Assembly (NCBI GenBank): GCA_017474235.1
Contig: JAFVIB010000008.1
Location: 1 to 64,000 of the forward strand
Direction of reading: 5' to 3'
Source: Alistipes sp.
GTDB lineage: Bacteria; Bacteroidota; Bacteroidia; Bacteroidales; Rikenellaceae
DNA: 64,000 bases
In this document: in pieces, positions 46,338-54,954 of the stretch
Position numbering within the stretch: the first letter of the stretch is position 1
Layout of the letters: the number at the start of each line of letters is the position of its first letter
Notes under the pieces: generated by a model
The model's input: the letters and a program-made list of their open reading frames with translations, nothing else
What the model was told of the DNA's origin: nothing
Databases searched by the model: none
Translations under genes and position numbers: made by a program

Positions 46338-47597
46338 ATGAAAAAATTTACATTCTATCTGTCACTCATTGCTCTGCTGGTCACCTCCTGCGACAATGAA
46401 GGCAAAGGGGCTTACAACGGTCCGGGAATTGGCGGCGATGACACCGAGAAGGTAAAAGTCGGAGAGCAACTACCTGCTTGGGAAGAGGGTTGCTTTGACA
46501 TTCACTTTATCAACACTGCCCGAGGCGAATGTTGTTTCTACATCCTTCCAGATGGCACAACTCTGCTCGTAGATGCCGGAGAGGTTGAAGGCGATAGTGC
46601 TATGAATCTAACTCCAAACAAGGAGACACGCCCATACATCACCTATGCCAACTACATCAAGCACTTTATGCCGAAGGGTAAGACAGCTATCGACTACTGC
46701 GCCCCTTCGCACTTCCACACCGACCATATAGGTAGCAAGGATATGGTTACAGAGACAGCTCCTGCCGGATACAGAAAGTCAGGACTTACGGCTCTCTACG
46801 ATTTAGTGCCGTATAACCATATTTTAGACCGTGCATATCCGGACTATCCTACAGATGACAAACACGAGACAGTTCCTCGAATTGACGGTCAGTTGGCTGT
46901 AGATTGGGGTAAATTTGTTAAGTGGGGCGTAAAAGAGAAGGAGTTTACCGCAGAGCGTTTTACTCCGGGCGAGAAGCAGATTGTTATGGTAAACAATCCG
47001 AGCAAGTACAGCGACTTCTCTATTCTCAATATCTGTGCAAATGGTTTTGTTGTAGGCAAAGACAGCAATGGCAAAAATATCATATTGGGAAAGAAATCCG
47101 GTGTTGGTAATGCTGCATCGTGTGGTTTCCATGTGAAATATGGAAAGTTTGACTATATTGCTTGCGGTGACTTGGTAAGCACTGCTCAGAACTTGGTTGC
47201 CAGATATTTCAGAGATTTTATCGGTGATGGTAATTTGGACTCTTTCAAGTGTCACCACCACTTAGCATCAAATGGCTGGGGCTCAGAGATGCAAGAGCTC
47301 AACTTCAATCCTCGATTTATCTTAAATCACTGTTTTTCAACAGTTAAGCCGGATGTAGGACAGCTGCTCTATGTACTGCCTATCAAGAATGGATTTTTTG
47401 CAACCAACCTCCATCCGGAGATTGTGGCAAACAGCGACTTTGTTAGCAATAACCTTATTAAGCAGATTAATGGCTATGACGGTCACATCGTTCTTCGTGT
47501 AGAAGCAGGTGGCAGTAGCTTTAGTATCTATATGCTCGACGATAGTGACTTTGAGTATCGCGTAAAATCCACTCACGGACCTTATAAATCTAAATAA
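46338..47597 (+). CDS. MBL-fold metallohydrolase lipoprotein, copy 1
   Basis: A 419-aa lipoprotein (FYLSLIALLVTSC then DNEGKG). The MBL core is close to ComEC-type beta-lactamase-fold domains: DIHFINTARGECCFYILPDG, TLLVDAGEV, then the zinc motif HFHTDHIGS with H125, H127, D129, H130. Later ligands are likely in CGFHVKYGKFDYIACGD and CHHHLASNGWG. The ATG at 46338 gives an SPII signal; the ORF upstream runs through gdhA and is not used. Function unknown; an extracellular hydrolase or phosphodiesterase is the family expectation. Confidence 0.75.
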   Translation: MKKFTFYLSLIALLVTSCDNEGKGAYNGPGIGGDDTEKVKVGEQLPAWEEGCFDIHFINTARGECCFYILPDGTTLLVDAGEVEGDSAMNLTPNKETRPYITYANYIKHFMPKGKTAIDYCAPSHFHTDHIGSKDMVTETAPAGYRKSGLTALYDLVPYNHILDRAYPDYPTDDKHETVPRIDGQLAVDWGKFVKWGVKEKEFTAERFTPGEKQIVMVNNPSKYSDFSILNICANGFVVGKDSNGKNIILGKKSGVGNAASCGFHVKYGKFDYIACGDLVSTAQNLVARYFRDFIGDGNLDSFKCHHHLASNGWGSEMQELNFNPRFILNHCFSTVKPDVGQLLYVLPIKNGFFATNLHPEIVANSDFVSNNLIKQINGYDGHIVLRVEAGGSSFSIYMLDDSDFEYRVKSTHGPYKSK

Positions 47598-47608
47598 CCA
47601 TAAACACT

Positions 47609-48853
47609 ATGAAAAGAGTAACTATTTTTCTTTCTCTATGTGCTTTACTGTGCATATCTTGTATCAATAACAGCCGCACAGCGACTGACAATAACAGACC
47701 AACCCTTGCCGTTACTGTAGATCAGACTCTTCCGGCTTGGAGTGAGGGTTGTCTTGACATCCACTTTATCAACACAGGTCGTGGCGAGTGCTGTTTCTAC
47801 ATTCTTCCCGACGGAACAACCCTTTTGGTAGATGCCGGCGAGGTTGTTGAGGATGATATTACCGTCGAGCAGCGTCCAAACAAAGAGACTCGACCATATA
47901 TCACATTTGCAAAGTATATCAAGCACTTTTTACCGGAGGGCAAGAGTGCAGTTGACTACTGTTCACCTTCACACTTCCATATCGACCATATCGGAAGCAA
48001 GGATGCAGCAACCGAGACCTCTCCTGTGGGCTATCGCAAGTCAGGATTGTTGGCTCTCTACGATTTAGTGCCATACAACCACATTCTCGACAGAGCATAC
48101 CCAACCTACGCAGAGGATGACAAAACTCCGTCACTCAGCGGCGAGCTGTCACAAGATTGGGCTACATTTGTCACTTGGGGCGTAAAAGAGGGTAAGTTTA
48201 CAGCCGATCGCTTCACTGCAGGCAAGGAGCAGATTGTTATGCTCAACAATGCCGAGAAGTACAATAACTTCTCTATCCTCAACATCTGCGCAAATGGTTT
48301 TGTTGTAGGCAAGGATAAGGAGGGTAACACTGCTGTACTCGGCTCGAAGCAAAAGAGTGGCGGTAACTCCTCTTCTTGTGGTTTCCATATCAACTATGGT
48401 AATTTTGACTATATTGCTTGCGGTGATTTGGTAGGCTCTCCACAGAACCGTTTGGCTTACTACTTCCGTGACTTTATCGGAGATGGTAATCTCGACGCTT
48501 TCAAGTGCAACCACCACTTAGCAGGCAACTCTTGGGGTACACAGATGCAGCAGTGCAACTTCAACCCACGAATTATTCTAAACCACTGCTTTACAAACAA
48601 CAAGCCTCATGTCGATAGACTTAAGCATGTTCTTACCTTTACAGAGGGTTTCTATGCAACGAACATACACCCTGACATCTTTGTAAATGAAGATGTCAAA
48701 GCAAATAAGCTGATAGATAAAATGACCGCATTTAATGGTCATGTAGTCCTCAGAGTGGCTCCCGGGGGCGAGAAGTTCTATGTCTATATGCTCGATGACA
48801 GCGACTTCGAGTACAAAGTCAAATTTGTTTGCGGACCTTATATCTCTAAATAA
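47609..48853 (+). CDS. MBL-fold metallohydrolase lipoprotein, copy 2
   Basis: A 414-aa paralogue of its neighbours, with lipobox CALLCISC and the same body: DIHFINTGRGECCFYILPDG, LVDAGEVVEDD, and zinc motif HFHIDHIGS (H122, H124, D126, H127). Segments LDRAYPTYAEDDK, FSILNICANGFVVGKD, CNHHLAGNSWG and VYMLDDSDFEYKVK align with copies 1 and 3. Starts 11 bp after copy 1, so part of one transcript. Differences are scattered, consistent with an old duplication, and the metal residues are kept. Confidence 0.75.
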   Translation: MKRVTIFLSLCALLCISCINNSRTATDNNRPTLAVTVDQTLPAWSEGCLDIHFINTGRGECCFYILPDGTTLLVDAGEVVEDDITVEQRPNKETRPYITFAKYIKHFLPEGKSAVDYCSPSHFHIDHIGSKDAATETSPVGYRKSGLLALYDLVPYNHILDRAYPTYAEDDKTPSLSGELSQDWATFVTWGVKEGKFTADRFTAGKEQIVMLNNAEKYNNFSILNICANGFVVGKDKEGNTAVLGSKQKSGGNSSSCGFHINYGNFDYIACGDLVGSPQNRLAYYFRDFIGDGNLDAFKCNHHLAGNSWGTQMQQCNFNPRIILNHCFTNNKPHVDRLKHVLTFTEGFYATNIHPDIFVNEDVKANKLIDKMTAFNGHVVLRVAPGGEKFYVYMLDDSDFEYKVKFVCGPYISK

Positions 48854-48867
48854 TCAGACTTACAATT

Positions 48868-50070
48868 ATGAAAAAATATATTCTCATTTTACCTCTTATT
48901 GCACTACTCAGTGTTGCTTGTAATAACAAGAGTTTTGATACTCAAGTAGGTCAGACACTCCCCGCTTGGAGTGAGGGTTGCCTCGATATTCATTTTATCA
49001 ATTCCGGCAAAGGAGAGTGTTGTTTTTACATACTCCCAGACGGCACAACTCTGCTCGTTGATGCAGGCGAGGTAATCGACAAGAACAAGGGTGTGGCACA
49101 GCGTCCAAACAGAGAGACTCGCCCATATATCACATACACAAAGTATATCAAGCACTTTTTACCTAATGGTGCAGAAGCAATTGATTACTGCCTTCCGACA
49201 CACCTCCATACTGACCATATCGGCAGCAGTGTGAATGTATCAGGAGTAGCACCGGCTGGTTATCGTAAGTCAGGTCTTACAGCCATCTATGACCAAATTG
49301 CATACAAGCACATCCTCGACCGAGCATACCCAACATATACAGAGGATAGCGTAACCCCAAAGCTAGAGGGTCAGCTCTCAAAAGATTGGGCTACATTTGT
49401 CACTTGGGGTGTCAATGAGGGTAAGTTTACCGCAGAGCGTTTTACCCCGGGAAAGGAGCAGATTGTTCTTCTTAACAATGCCGACAAGTATGATAACTTC
49501 TCTGTATTTAATATCTGCGCTAACGGCTTTGCGTGGGGTAAAGATAATGCCGGCAACGGAATGTTAATCGGCGGTAAGCCATACAGAGGTGGTAATCCTG
49601 CATCTTGCGGTTTCCATCTTAAGTACGGCAAGTTTGACTATGTGGCTTGTGGCGATGTTTCGTGGACATCACAAGATATGACAGCCTTCTATTTCCGTGA
49701 CTATATCGGTAATAACGCTCTCGATGTCTGCAAAACTAACCACCACTTAGCTCACAACGGCTGGGGAAAGATGATGCGCACATTCAACTTCGACCCACAA
49801 GTTGTTTTGAGCCATAGTTTTGCAAGCAACAAGCCTTATCCGGAGCCACTTGCATACATTTTACCTCGTATCAAGGCTTTCTTTGCAACCAATATCCATC
49901 CCGATATTGCAGCGGAACACAAGGAGCTTATCGACCAAATTACCGACTATGGCGGTCATCTCGTACTCAGAGTAGCCCCCGGAGGTAATAAGTTCTATGT
50001 CTATATGCTTGACGATGGCGACTTTGAGTATCGTGTAAAATCAATTCACGGACCTTACACATCAAGATAG
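48868..50070 (+). CDS. MBL-fold metallohydrolase lipoprotein, copy 3
   Basis: A 400-aa third paralogue (lipobox LLSVAC). Its zinc motif is HLHTDHIGS (H112, H114, D116, H117), preceded by DYCLPT. It diverges more than the others in the second half (GMLIGGKPYRGGNPASCG in place of the aspartate/asparagine-rich loop) and TNHHLAHNGWG replaces the equivalent of copies 1 and 2. It begins 14 bp after copy 2 and ends just before a strong terminator. Retention of all zinc-binding residues argues all three are functional. Confidence 0.75.
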   Translation: MKKYILILPLIALLSVACNNKSFDTQVGQTLPAWSEGCLDIHFINSGKGECCFYILPDGTTLLVDAGEVIDKNKGVAQRPNRETRPYITYTKYIKHFLPNGAEAIDYCLPTHLHTDHIGSSVNVSGVAPAGYRKSGLTAIYDQIAYKHILDRAYPTYTEDSVTPKLEGQLSKDWATFVTWGVNEGKFTAERFTPGKEQIVLLNNADKYDNFSVFNICANGFAWGKDNAGNGMLIGGKPYRGGNPASCGFHLKYGKFDYVACGDVSWTSQDMTAFYFRDYIGNNALDVCKTNHHLAHNGWGKMMRTFNFDPQVVLSHSFASNKPYPEPLAYILPRIKAFFATNIHPDIAAEHKELIDQITDYGGHLVLRVAPGGNKFYVYMLDDGDFEYRVKSIHGPYTSR

Positions 50071-50074
50071 CAAG

Positions 50075-50112
50075 ATATGGGCTGTAGTGTACTACAGCCC
50101 ATATTTTTTTTG
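50075..50112 (+). terminator. Rho-independent terminator of the MBL triplet
   Basis: A perfect 30-bp palindrome (50075-50104, ATATGGGCTGTAGT against ACTACAGCCCATAT) is followed by a T-run through 50111. Confidence 0.92.
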
Positions 50113-50212
50113 CACTCCGCCCATTCCTTGCACCATTTTATCGTCAGGATTTGCACTCCGCTCATAGTTTGCACTATTTTATCGTCAGAGTGGGGCATTT
50201 ACAACGCTGCGA
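50112..50212. repeat. Fragments of the 125-bp hairpin-element family
   Basis: TTTTATCGTCAGGAT (50136-50150) and TTTTATCGTCAGAGTGGGG (from 50177) match the left terminus of the 125-bp element, each preceded by GCACTCCGC.CAT and TTGCAC. They look like solo left ends left by partial deletion or by insertion of copies into each other. No gene is present. Confidence 0.65.
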
Positions 50213-50230
50213 TTAAGCCGAGGGAGCAGC

Positions 50231-50324
50231 AGTCGCACACCGTAGGTGCAAAAGACGAGAATTGAAAACGGGAGCTTGCTCACTGATTTTCAATTTCGAC
50301 TTTTGAAGTGCTTGCACTGCGACT
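50231..50324. repeat. Second long hairpin, unrelated to the 125-bp family in its core
   Basis: Arms AGTCGCA (50231-50237) and TGCGACT (50318-50324) enclose GTGCAA/TTGCAC and ATTGAAAA/TTTTCAAT, all nested on one axis, making a rod of about 94 nt. It is embedded between the fragments at 50.1 kb and the complete element at 50.4 kb. Confidence 0.6.
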
Positions 50325-50415
50325 GATATTACCGAGGCGTAGCAGTGAAGGGTCATCAAAGATGAGCCAAGGCTCGATAATTTTCCGAATTGTACTACGC
50401 CCATTCCTTGCACAA

Positions 50416-50540
50416 TTTTATCGTCAGAGTGGGGTATTTACAAGGCTCGGCTAAAAAGACAACGAAGGGCTGTACTAATCGTACTGCCCTTTGTTGGATT
50501 TTTAGTTAGCCGATGGAAATGCGCCACTATCACGATAAAA
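50416..50540. mobile_element. 125-bp MITE-like hairpin element, copy B
   Basis: Termini TTTTATCGTCAGAGTGG and CCACTATCACGATAAAA with a central stem GGGCTGTAC...GTACTGCCC and flanking arms CGGCTAAAAAGAC/ATTTTTAGTTAGCCG. It has exactly the same length as copy A (33463-33587), and its last base abuts the pgm stop codon at 50541. An accompanying left flank (TACTACGCCCATTCC) matches those of the fragments at 50.1 kb. Confidence 0.75.
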
Positions 50541-52283
50541 TTACAGATTGAGTTCCGCCTTAATAGCCTCAAACTTAGCATCAAGCGCAGCCTGAACCTC
50601 ATCAAACTGCTCAACAGATGGCAGGGTAGCCTTAACACCGAAGTAGAACTTAATCTTTGGCTCAGTACCTGATGGACGAACAGAGACCTTTGTTCCGTCG
50701 GCAGTTACCCACTGGAGAACATTGCTCTTATCCTCGATACCCTCGATAGGAGACTTAACGCCTGATACGGTATCAAGCACCTCAAGGGTCTTATAATCAT
50801 AGACCTGAACAACAGGAGAACCGAGAATAGTCTTTGGAGGGTTAGCACGGAACTCAACCATCATATTCTGAATCTGCTCTGCGCCATCCTTGCCCTTACG
50901 AACAACATTTACAAGGCTCTCACGGTAGAAACCGAACTTAACATAGAGATCCTGCAACCACTCGTAGAGTGTCATACCCTTTGTATCGCGGCACCAAGCT
51001 GCAGCCTCGGCAGCAAGCGAACAAGCAGAAACACCATCCTTATCGCGTACATAAGAGCCACCAAGATAACCGAATGACTCCTCGCCACCACCAATATAGG
51101 TGTGCTTACCCTCCTGCTCGCGGATAATCTTTGCAATATACTTAAAGCCTGTAAGACAGTTGTAGCACTTAACGCCATAGTGTGCAGCCACAGCATCAGG
51201 CATCATAGAGGTAACGATAGTCTTAACAACATAGTCGCCCTCCTTAATGAGTCCGAGCTCTGCCCAACGAGTGAGCTGATAGCACATAATGAGCACCAAA
51301 GTCTGATTACCATTAAGAAGTACATAGTCACCCTTACCTGTCTTAAGAGCCACACCAAGACGGTCAGAATCAGGGTCGGTAGCAAGTACGAGGTCTGCAT
51401 TCTGTGCCTGTGCAAGGTCGATAGCCATCTGCATAGTCTTGCGCTCCTCAGGATTTGGAGAGGCTACAGTAGGGAAGTTACCATCAAGAACACACTGCTC
51501 CTTAACTGTAATAACATTCTTAAAGCCGAAGTTTGCCAAAGATGCAGGAACAAGATTTACACCCGCACCGTGAAGTGGAGTATAGACAATCTTCATATCG
51601 GCATTATTTGCCACGCACTCAGGAGAGAGAGAAAGAGCCTTGATTGCTGCAAGGTAAATCTTATCAAACTCCTCACCCAAAATAGTGATATTCTCCGGAT
51701 TACCACCTGTAAGCACCTGACTTACCTCAGTAATCTTCTCAACCTCTTTAATAATATTGGTATCATGCGGAGAGGTAACCTGTGAGCCATCCTCCCAATA
51801 AGCCTTATAACCGTTGTACTCCTTCGGGTTGTGAGAAGCGGTAACCATAACACCTGACTGGCACTTCAACTCACGGATAGCGAAACTCAACTCCGGAGTT
51901 GGACGAAGCGCATCAAAGAGGAATACCTTAAAACCGTTTGCTGCAAAAATATCAGCAACACGCTCTGCAAAAGTACGCGAATTGTTTCGAGAATCGTGCG
52001 CAATAGCAACTCTAATCTCCTGACTTGGGAAATTGATTTTCAGATAGTTAGCCAATCCCTGAGTTGCAAAGCCCACGGTGTAGTTGTTCATACGGTTAGT
52101 ACCAACACCCATAATACCGCGCAGACCGCCTGTACCAAACTCAAGATCCTTATAGAAACTCTCAACCAACTCATTGTGGTCGTTCTCCATAAGATGACGC
52201 ACCTGCGCCTTTGTAGCCTCGTCGTAGTCTCCATCGAGCCACGCCTGAGCCTTACTCTGTACTAAAGAATCTAAATTACTCAT
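50541..52283 (-). CDS. Phosphoglucomutase/phosphomannomutase
   Basis: A 580-aa alpha-D-phosphohexomutase of the PGM2-like class. Catalytic phosphoserine motif VMVTASHNPKEYNGYK, metal loop ATDPDSDRLGVAL, sugar-binding GGGEESFGYLGGSYVRDKDG and phosphate-binding VRPSGTEPKIKFYF are all intact. It interconverts hexose 1- and 6-phosphates and supports cell-envelope glycan precursors. The hairpin element ends right at the stop codon on the other side. A -7 box lies at 52361-52368 (minus). Confidence 0.94.
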   Translation of the reverse strand: MSNLDSLVQSKAQAWLDGDYDEATKAQVRHLMENDHNELVESFYKDLEFGTGGLRGIMGVGTNRMNNYTVGFATQGLANYLKINFPSQEIRVAIAHDSRNNSRTFAERVADIFAANGFKVFLFDALRPTPELSFAIRELKCQSGVMVTASHNPKEYNGYKAYWEDGSQVTSPHDTNIIKEVEKITEVSQVLTGGNPENITILGEEFDKIYLAAIKALSLSPECVANNADMKIVYTPLHGAGVNLVPASLANFGFKNVITVKEQCVLDGNFPTVASPNPEERKTMQMAIDLAQAQNADLVLATDPDSDRLGVALKTGKGDYVLLNGNQTLVLIMCYQLTRWAELGLIKEGDYVVKTIVTSMMPDAVAAHYGVKCYNCLTGFKYIAKIIREQEGKHTYIGGGEESFGYLGGSYVRDKDGVSACSLAAEAAAWCRDTKGMTLYEWLQDLYVKFGFYRESLVNVVRKGKDGAEQIQNMMVEFRANPPKTILGSPVVQVYDYKTLEVLDTVSGVKSPIEGIEDKSNVLQWVTADGTKVSVRPSGTEPKIKFYFGVKATLPSVEQFDEVQAALDAKFEAIKAELNL

Positions 52284-52584
52284 TTTAGGTTTTTGTTATT
52301 AATTTTTATATAGGTTTTTCTTATAACGAAATGCTATGTTATATTTAATTTCTCTAAATGCAAATATAGTGAAAATTTTTCTATTATTCATTATCAGCGA
52401 GTTAAATTTTCAATCTAATTTTAGTTTTGCTTTTCTATAACATAAAATTTCAAATAAACAATAGGGCGGGCATTTTTTTTAATACAATTTTATTCACAAC
52501 TTTGCAATGTCAAAACGAAAGCCGTGTTAATAAGCGGGGCGTCCGACACAAAACCCAAACTATAAAAGACTGATTATCAACAAC
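52284..52584. other. AT-rich intergenic region between divergent pgm and dnaA
   Basis: About 300 bp, strongly AT-rich. It holds the pgm -7 box TATATTTG (52361-52368, minus) and two DnaA-box-like sites near dnaA: TTATTCACA (52490-52498) and TTATCAACA (52574-52582), compatible with autoregulation of dnaA. CAACTTTG at about 52497-52504 is a near-consensus -7 box for dnaA. I see no box cluster or repeated 13-mers, so it is not called as an origin. Confidence 0.5.
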
Positions 52585-54000
52585 ATGCTCGCTACTTCTG
52601 TTGCATACAAAGACGCTTGGCAAAATTGCCTCAGCCAGATACAGGCTCAAACATCTGCTGAAGAGTTCGCCAAGTGGTTTCTTCCCATCGTGCCTCTTGA
52701 GTTCGATGGTTCGAAGTTGCGTCTGCGTGTACCGAGCAAATCGTTTGTTGATAAGATTGAGAGTCACTACATAAATGTACTCCGTCCGCTTATCGCCGAG
52801 TCTTTTGGCTGTCAGACCCGTTTGTGCTATGCAGTGCCAAAGAGCGAGCAGCAGGCTATACCTTCAGCTGCCAATAGCGATGCGCAGAGTATCCCTACAC
52901 GCATCGACCCTGCAAATATACAAAATCCCGGGCTAATTATCCCAGGTATTGTGCAGAAAATGACACCGCGCTTTGACCCACAGCTCAACCACAACTATAC
53001 TTTTGAGAATTTTATTGAGGGAGAGTGCAATCGTCTTGTACGCTCGGCAAGTATGGCAGTAGCCATCAACCCGGGCAGCAGCACGCCGTTCAACCCTCTC
53101 TATATATATGGTGATTCAGGTCTTGGTAAGACCCATGTTGCGCAGGCTATCGGAAACGAGATTAGCATGCGTCACCCCGAGCTTCAGGTTCTCTATGTCG
53201 CTATGAGCAAGTTCCAGTCGCAGTTTCAGGCAGCGACCATAGAGAAGAATATCCCGAACTTCATCCACTTCTATCAGGGTGTAGATGTGCTTATCCTCGA
53301 TGATATTCAGGAGCTTTCGGGCAAGCCGGGTACTCAGAACGCATTTTTCAACATCTTCAACCACCTTCAGATGTCGGGCAAGCAGCTCGTTCTTATCTCT
53401 GATAAGCCACCTGTAGAGTTGAAGGATATAGAGGAGCGTCTGCTCACCCGTTTCAAGTGGGGTCTCTCTGCGCAGATTCACATTCCTGATTTCCAGACCA
53501 AGATTAAGATTATCAAGGCAAAAGCGGCTCGTTTAGGAGCTGAAATTCCAACCGATGTAATCAACTATCTTGCCGACAATATCTCTGCGAATATCCGCGA
53601 AATTGAGGGTGCAATATCTTCGCTTGTTGCCAACACCTCATTTATGGGCAAGAGAATTACAATATCGCTTGCAAAAGATATTCTGAAGGGATATATATCT
53701 CTCTATCAGAAGGAGATAACTATTGAGCATATCATCGACACTGTCTGCCGAGAGATGAATATCGACAAGGAGCGTCTGAACTCTTCGGAGCGTACACGCG
53801 AGGTTGCAATTGCACGACAGTTGGCTATGTATCTTGCTAAGCAGCTGACAAAGATACCGCTCACAGCTATCGGTGCCGCGATAGGCAATCGTAACCACGC
53901 AACGGTACTGCACTCGTGCAAGACGATATCCAATCTTATGGAGACAGACAAGGCGTTCAAACTCCAAGTAGAAGAGCTCGAGAGAGTTGTATCGGCATAG
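52585..54000 (+). CDS. dnaA: Chromosomal replication initiator DnaA
   Basis: A 471-aa AAA+ initiator that melts oriC. The N-terminal domain (about 1-90) binds helicase; the AAA+ core has Walker A GDSGLGKTH (around 176) and Walker B LILDDIQELS (around 237); domain IV carries REVAIARQLAMYLAKQL and the DNA-binding signature AIGNRNHATVLHSC. Start ATG 52585. A perfect terminator hairpin overlaps its last codons and stop. Confidence 0.97.
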   Translation: MLATSVAYKDAWQNCLSQIQAQTSAEEFAKWFLPIVPLEFDGSKLRLRVPSKSFVDKIESHYINVLRPLIAESFGCQTRLCYAVPKSEQQAIPSAANSDAQSIPTRIDPANIQNPGLIIPGIVQKMTPRFDPQLNHNYTFENFIEGECNRLVRSASMAVAINPGSSTPFNPLYIYGDSGLGKTHVAQAIGNEISMRHPELQVLYVAMSKFQSQFQAATIEKNIPNFIHFYQGVDVLILDDIQELSGKPGTQNAFFNIFNHLQMSGKQLVLISDKPPVELKDIEERLLTRFKWGLSAQIHIPDFQTKIKIIKAKAARLGAEIPTDVINYLADNISANIREIEGAISSLVANTSFMGKRITISLAKDILKGYISLYQKEITIEHIIDTVCREMNIDKERLNSSERTREVAIARQLAMYLAKQLTKIPLTAIGAAIGNRNHATVLHSCKTISNLMETDKAFKLQVEELERVVSA

Positions 54001-54021
54001 GTTTCTATGCCGATTTTTGTT
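53990..54021 (+). terminator. Terminator overlapping the dnaA stop codon
   Basis: ATCGGCATAG (ending in the stop codon, 53991-54000) pairs perfectly with CTATGCCGAT across a GTTT loop and is followed by TTTTG. The last Ser-Ala-stop codons of dnaA form the 5' arm. Confidence 0.85.
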
Positions 54022-54051
54022 TAATCTACAAAAATCACTACCTTTGTAGAT
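54017..54051 (+). promoter_or_regulatory. Promoter and 9-bp inverted-repeat operator of the WYL regulator
   Basis: TTG (54017-54019) and TACCTTTG (54039-54046) are 19 bp apart. ATCTACAAA (54024-54032) and TTTGTAGAT (54043-54051) form a perfect 9-bp inverted repeat with a 10-bp centre spanning the -7 box, so a dimeric protein here would block the promoter. The ATG is at 54052, giving an almost leaderless transcript. Confidence 0.7.
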
Positions 54052-54954
54052 ATGGATCAGCCTAAAATTGAGAGATTATTGCGTCTGATGAAGATGCTCA
54101 CTGCCAATGTAGAGTACTCGGTAGATGATATTGCCGAGCGACTCGATATGTCGCGCAGAACTATATACAGATATATAGACACATTTCGCGATGCCGGCTT
54201 TGTTATCAAAAAGAGGGGTAACTGTATTCGATTAGACAAGGAGTCGCCTCATTTCAAAGATATTTCGCAGTTGGTACACTTCACAGAGGAGGAGGCTGTA
54301 ATTCTGCGTCGCGCGATTGAGAGTATTGACGACACAAACCTCCTCAAGCAGAACCTCAAACGCAAGCTATACTCGGTTTACGACAGTGGCACTCTTGCCG
54401 ACACTATTGTCAAGGGGCAAAACTCGAGCAATGTACACTCTCTTATCGAGGCTATTGAGAACCACAAGCAGGTAATTCTGCACAACTACCAATCATCTCA
54501 CTCTGTTCGTGACCGCATAGTCGAGCCATTTGCATTTACTACAAACTATGTAAATGTGTGGTGCTACGATATAGAGGACAACTGCTGCAAAATCTTCAAA
54601 ACAGCCCGTATTGGCAGCGTAGAGCTATCAGATATCGAGTGGCAACACCGCGAGCAACACAAAGAGAACTTTATCGATATTTTCCGTATGATTACAAGTT
54701 CCGACAGCGAACTAATTGCCGTAAAGCTCAAACTTGGTCGCCTATCTTACAACCTTATTATGGAGGAATATCCCCTTGCAGAGAGGTATATCAGTACGCT
54801 GGACAAAGACCATTGGCTGCTCAATACACAGGTTGCCAACCTGCAAGGAGTGGGGCGTTTTGTAATCGGGCTTATGGACGATATTGAGATTATAGAATCG
54901 CCTGAACTGAAAGATTATATATCAACTTACATTAAGCAATACTTTAAATGTTAA
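54052..54954 (+). CDS. HTH-WYL transcriptional regulator
   Basis: A 300-aa regulator: N-terminal winged HTH (RLLRLMKMLTANVEYSVDDI, AERLDMSRRTIYRYIDTFRD) and a C-terminal WYL domain of about 130 residues (QVILHNYQSSHSVRDRIVEP, with the WCYDIED strand) ending in a WCX-like extension. WYL domains bind small ligands or nucleic acid. The operator over its own promoter suggests autorepression. It overlaps the CotH gene by 7 bp. Confidence 0.88.
   Translation: MDQPKIERLLRLMKMLTANVEYSVDDIAERLDMSRRTIYRYIDTFRDAGFVIKKRGNCIRLDKESPHFKDISQLVHFTEEEAVILRRAIESIDDTNLLKQNLKRKLYSVYDSGTLADTIVKGQNSSNVHSLIEAIENHKQVILHNYQSSHSVRDRIVEPFAFTTNYVNVWCYDIEDNCCKIFKTARIGSVELSDIEWQHREQHKENFIDIFRMITSSDSELIAVKLKLGRLSYNLIMEEYPLAERYISTLDKDHWLLNTQVANLQGVGRFVIGLMDDIEIIESPELKDYISTYIKQYFKC

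Noticed and set aside
52284-52584. oriC next to dnaA
   Set aside because: Only two DnaA-box-like sites and no repeated AT-rich 13-mers are visible. Bacteroidetes origins are often not next to dnaA, and cumulative GC skew over the genome would be needed.
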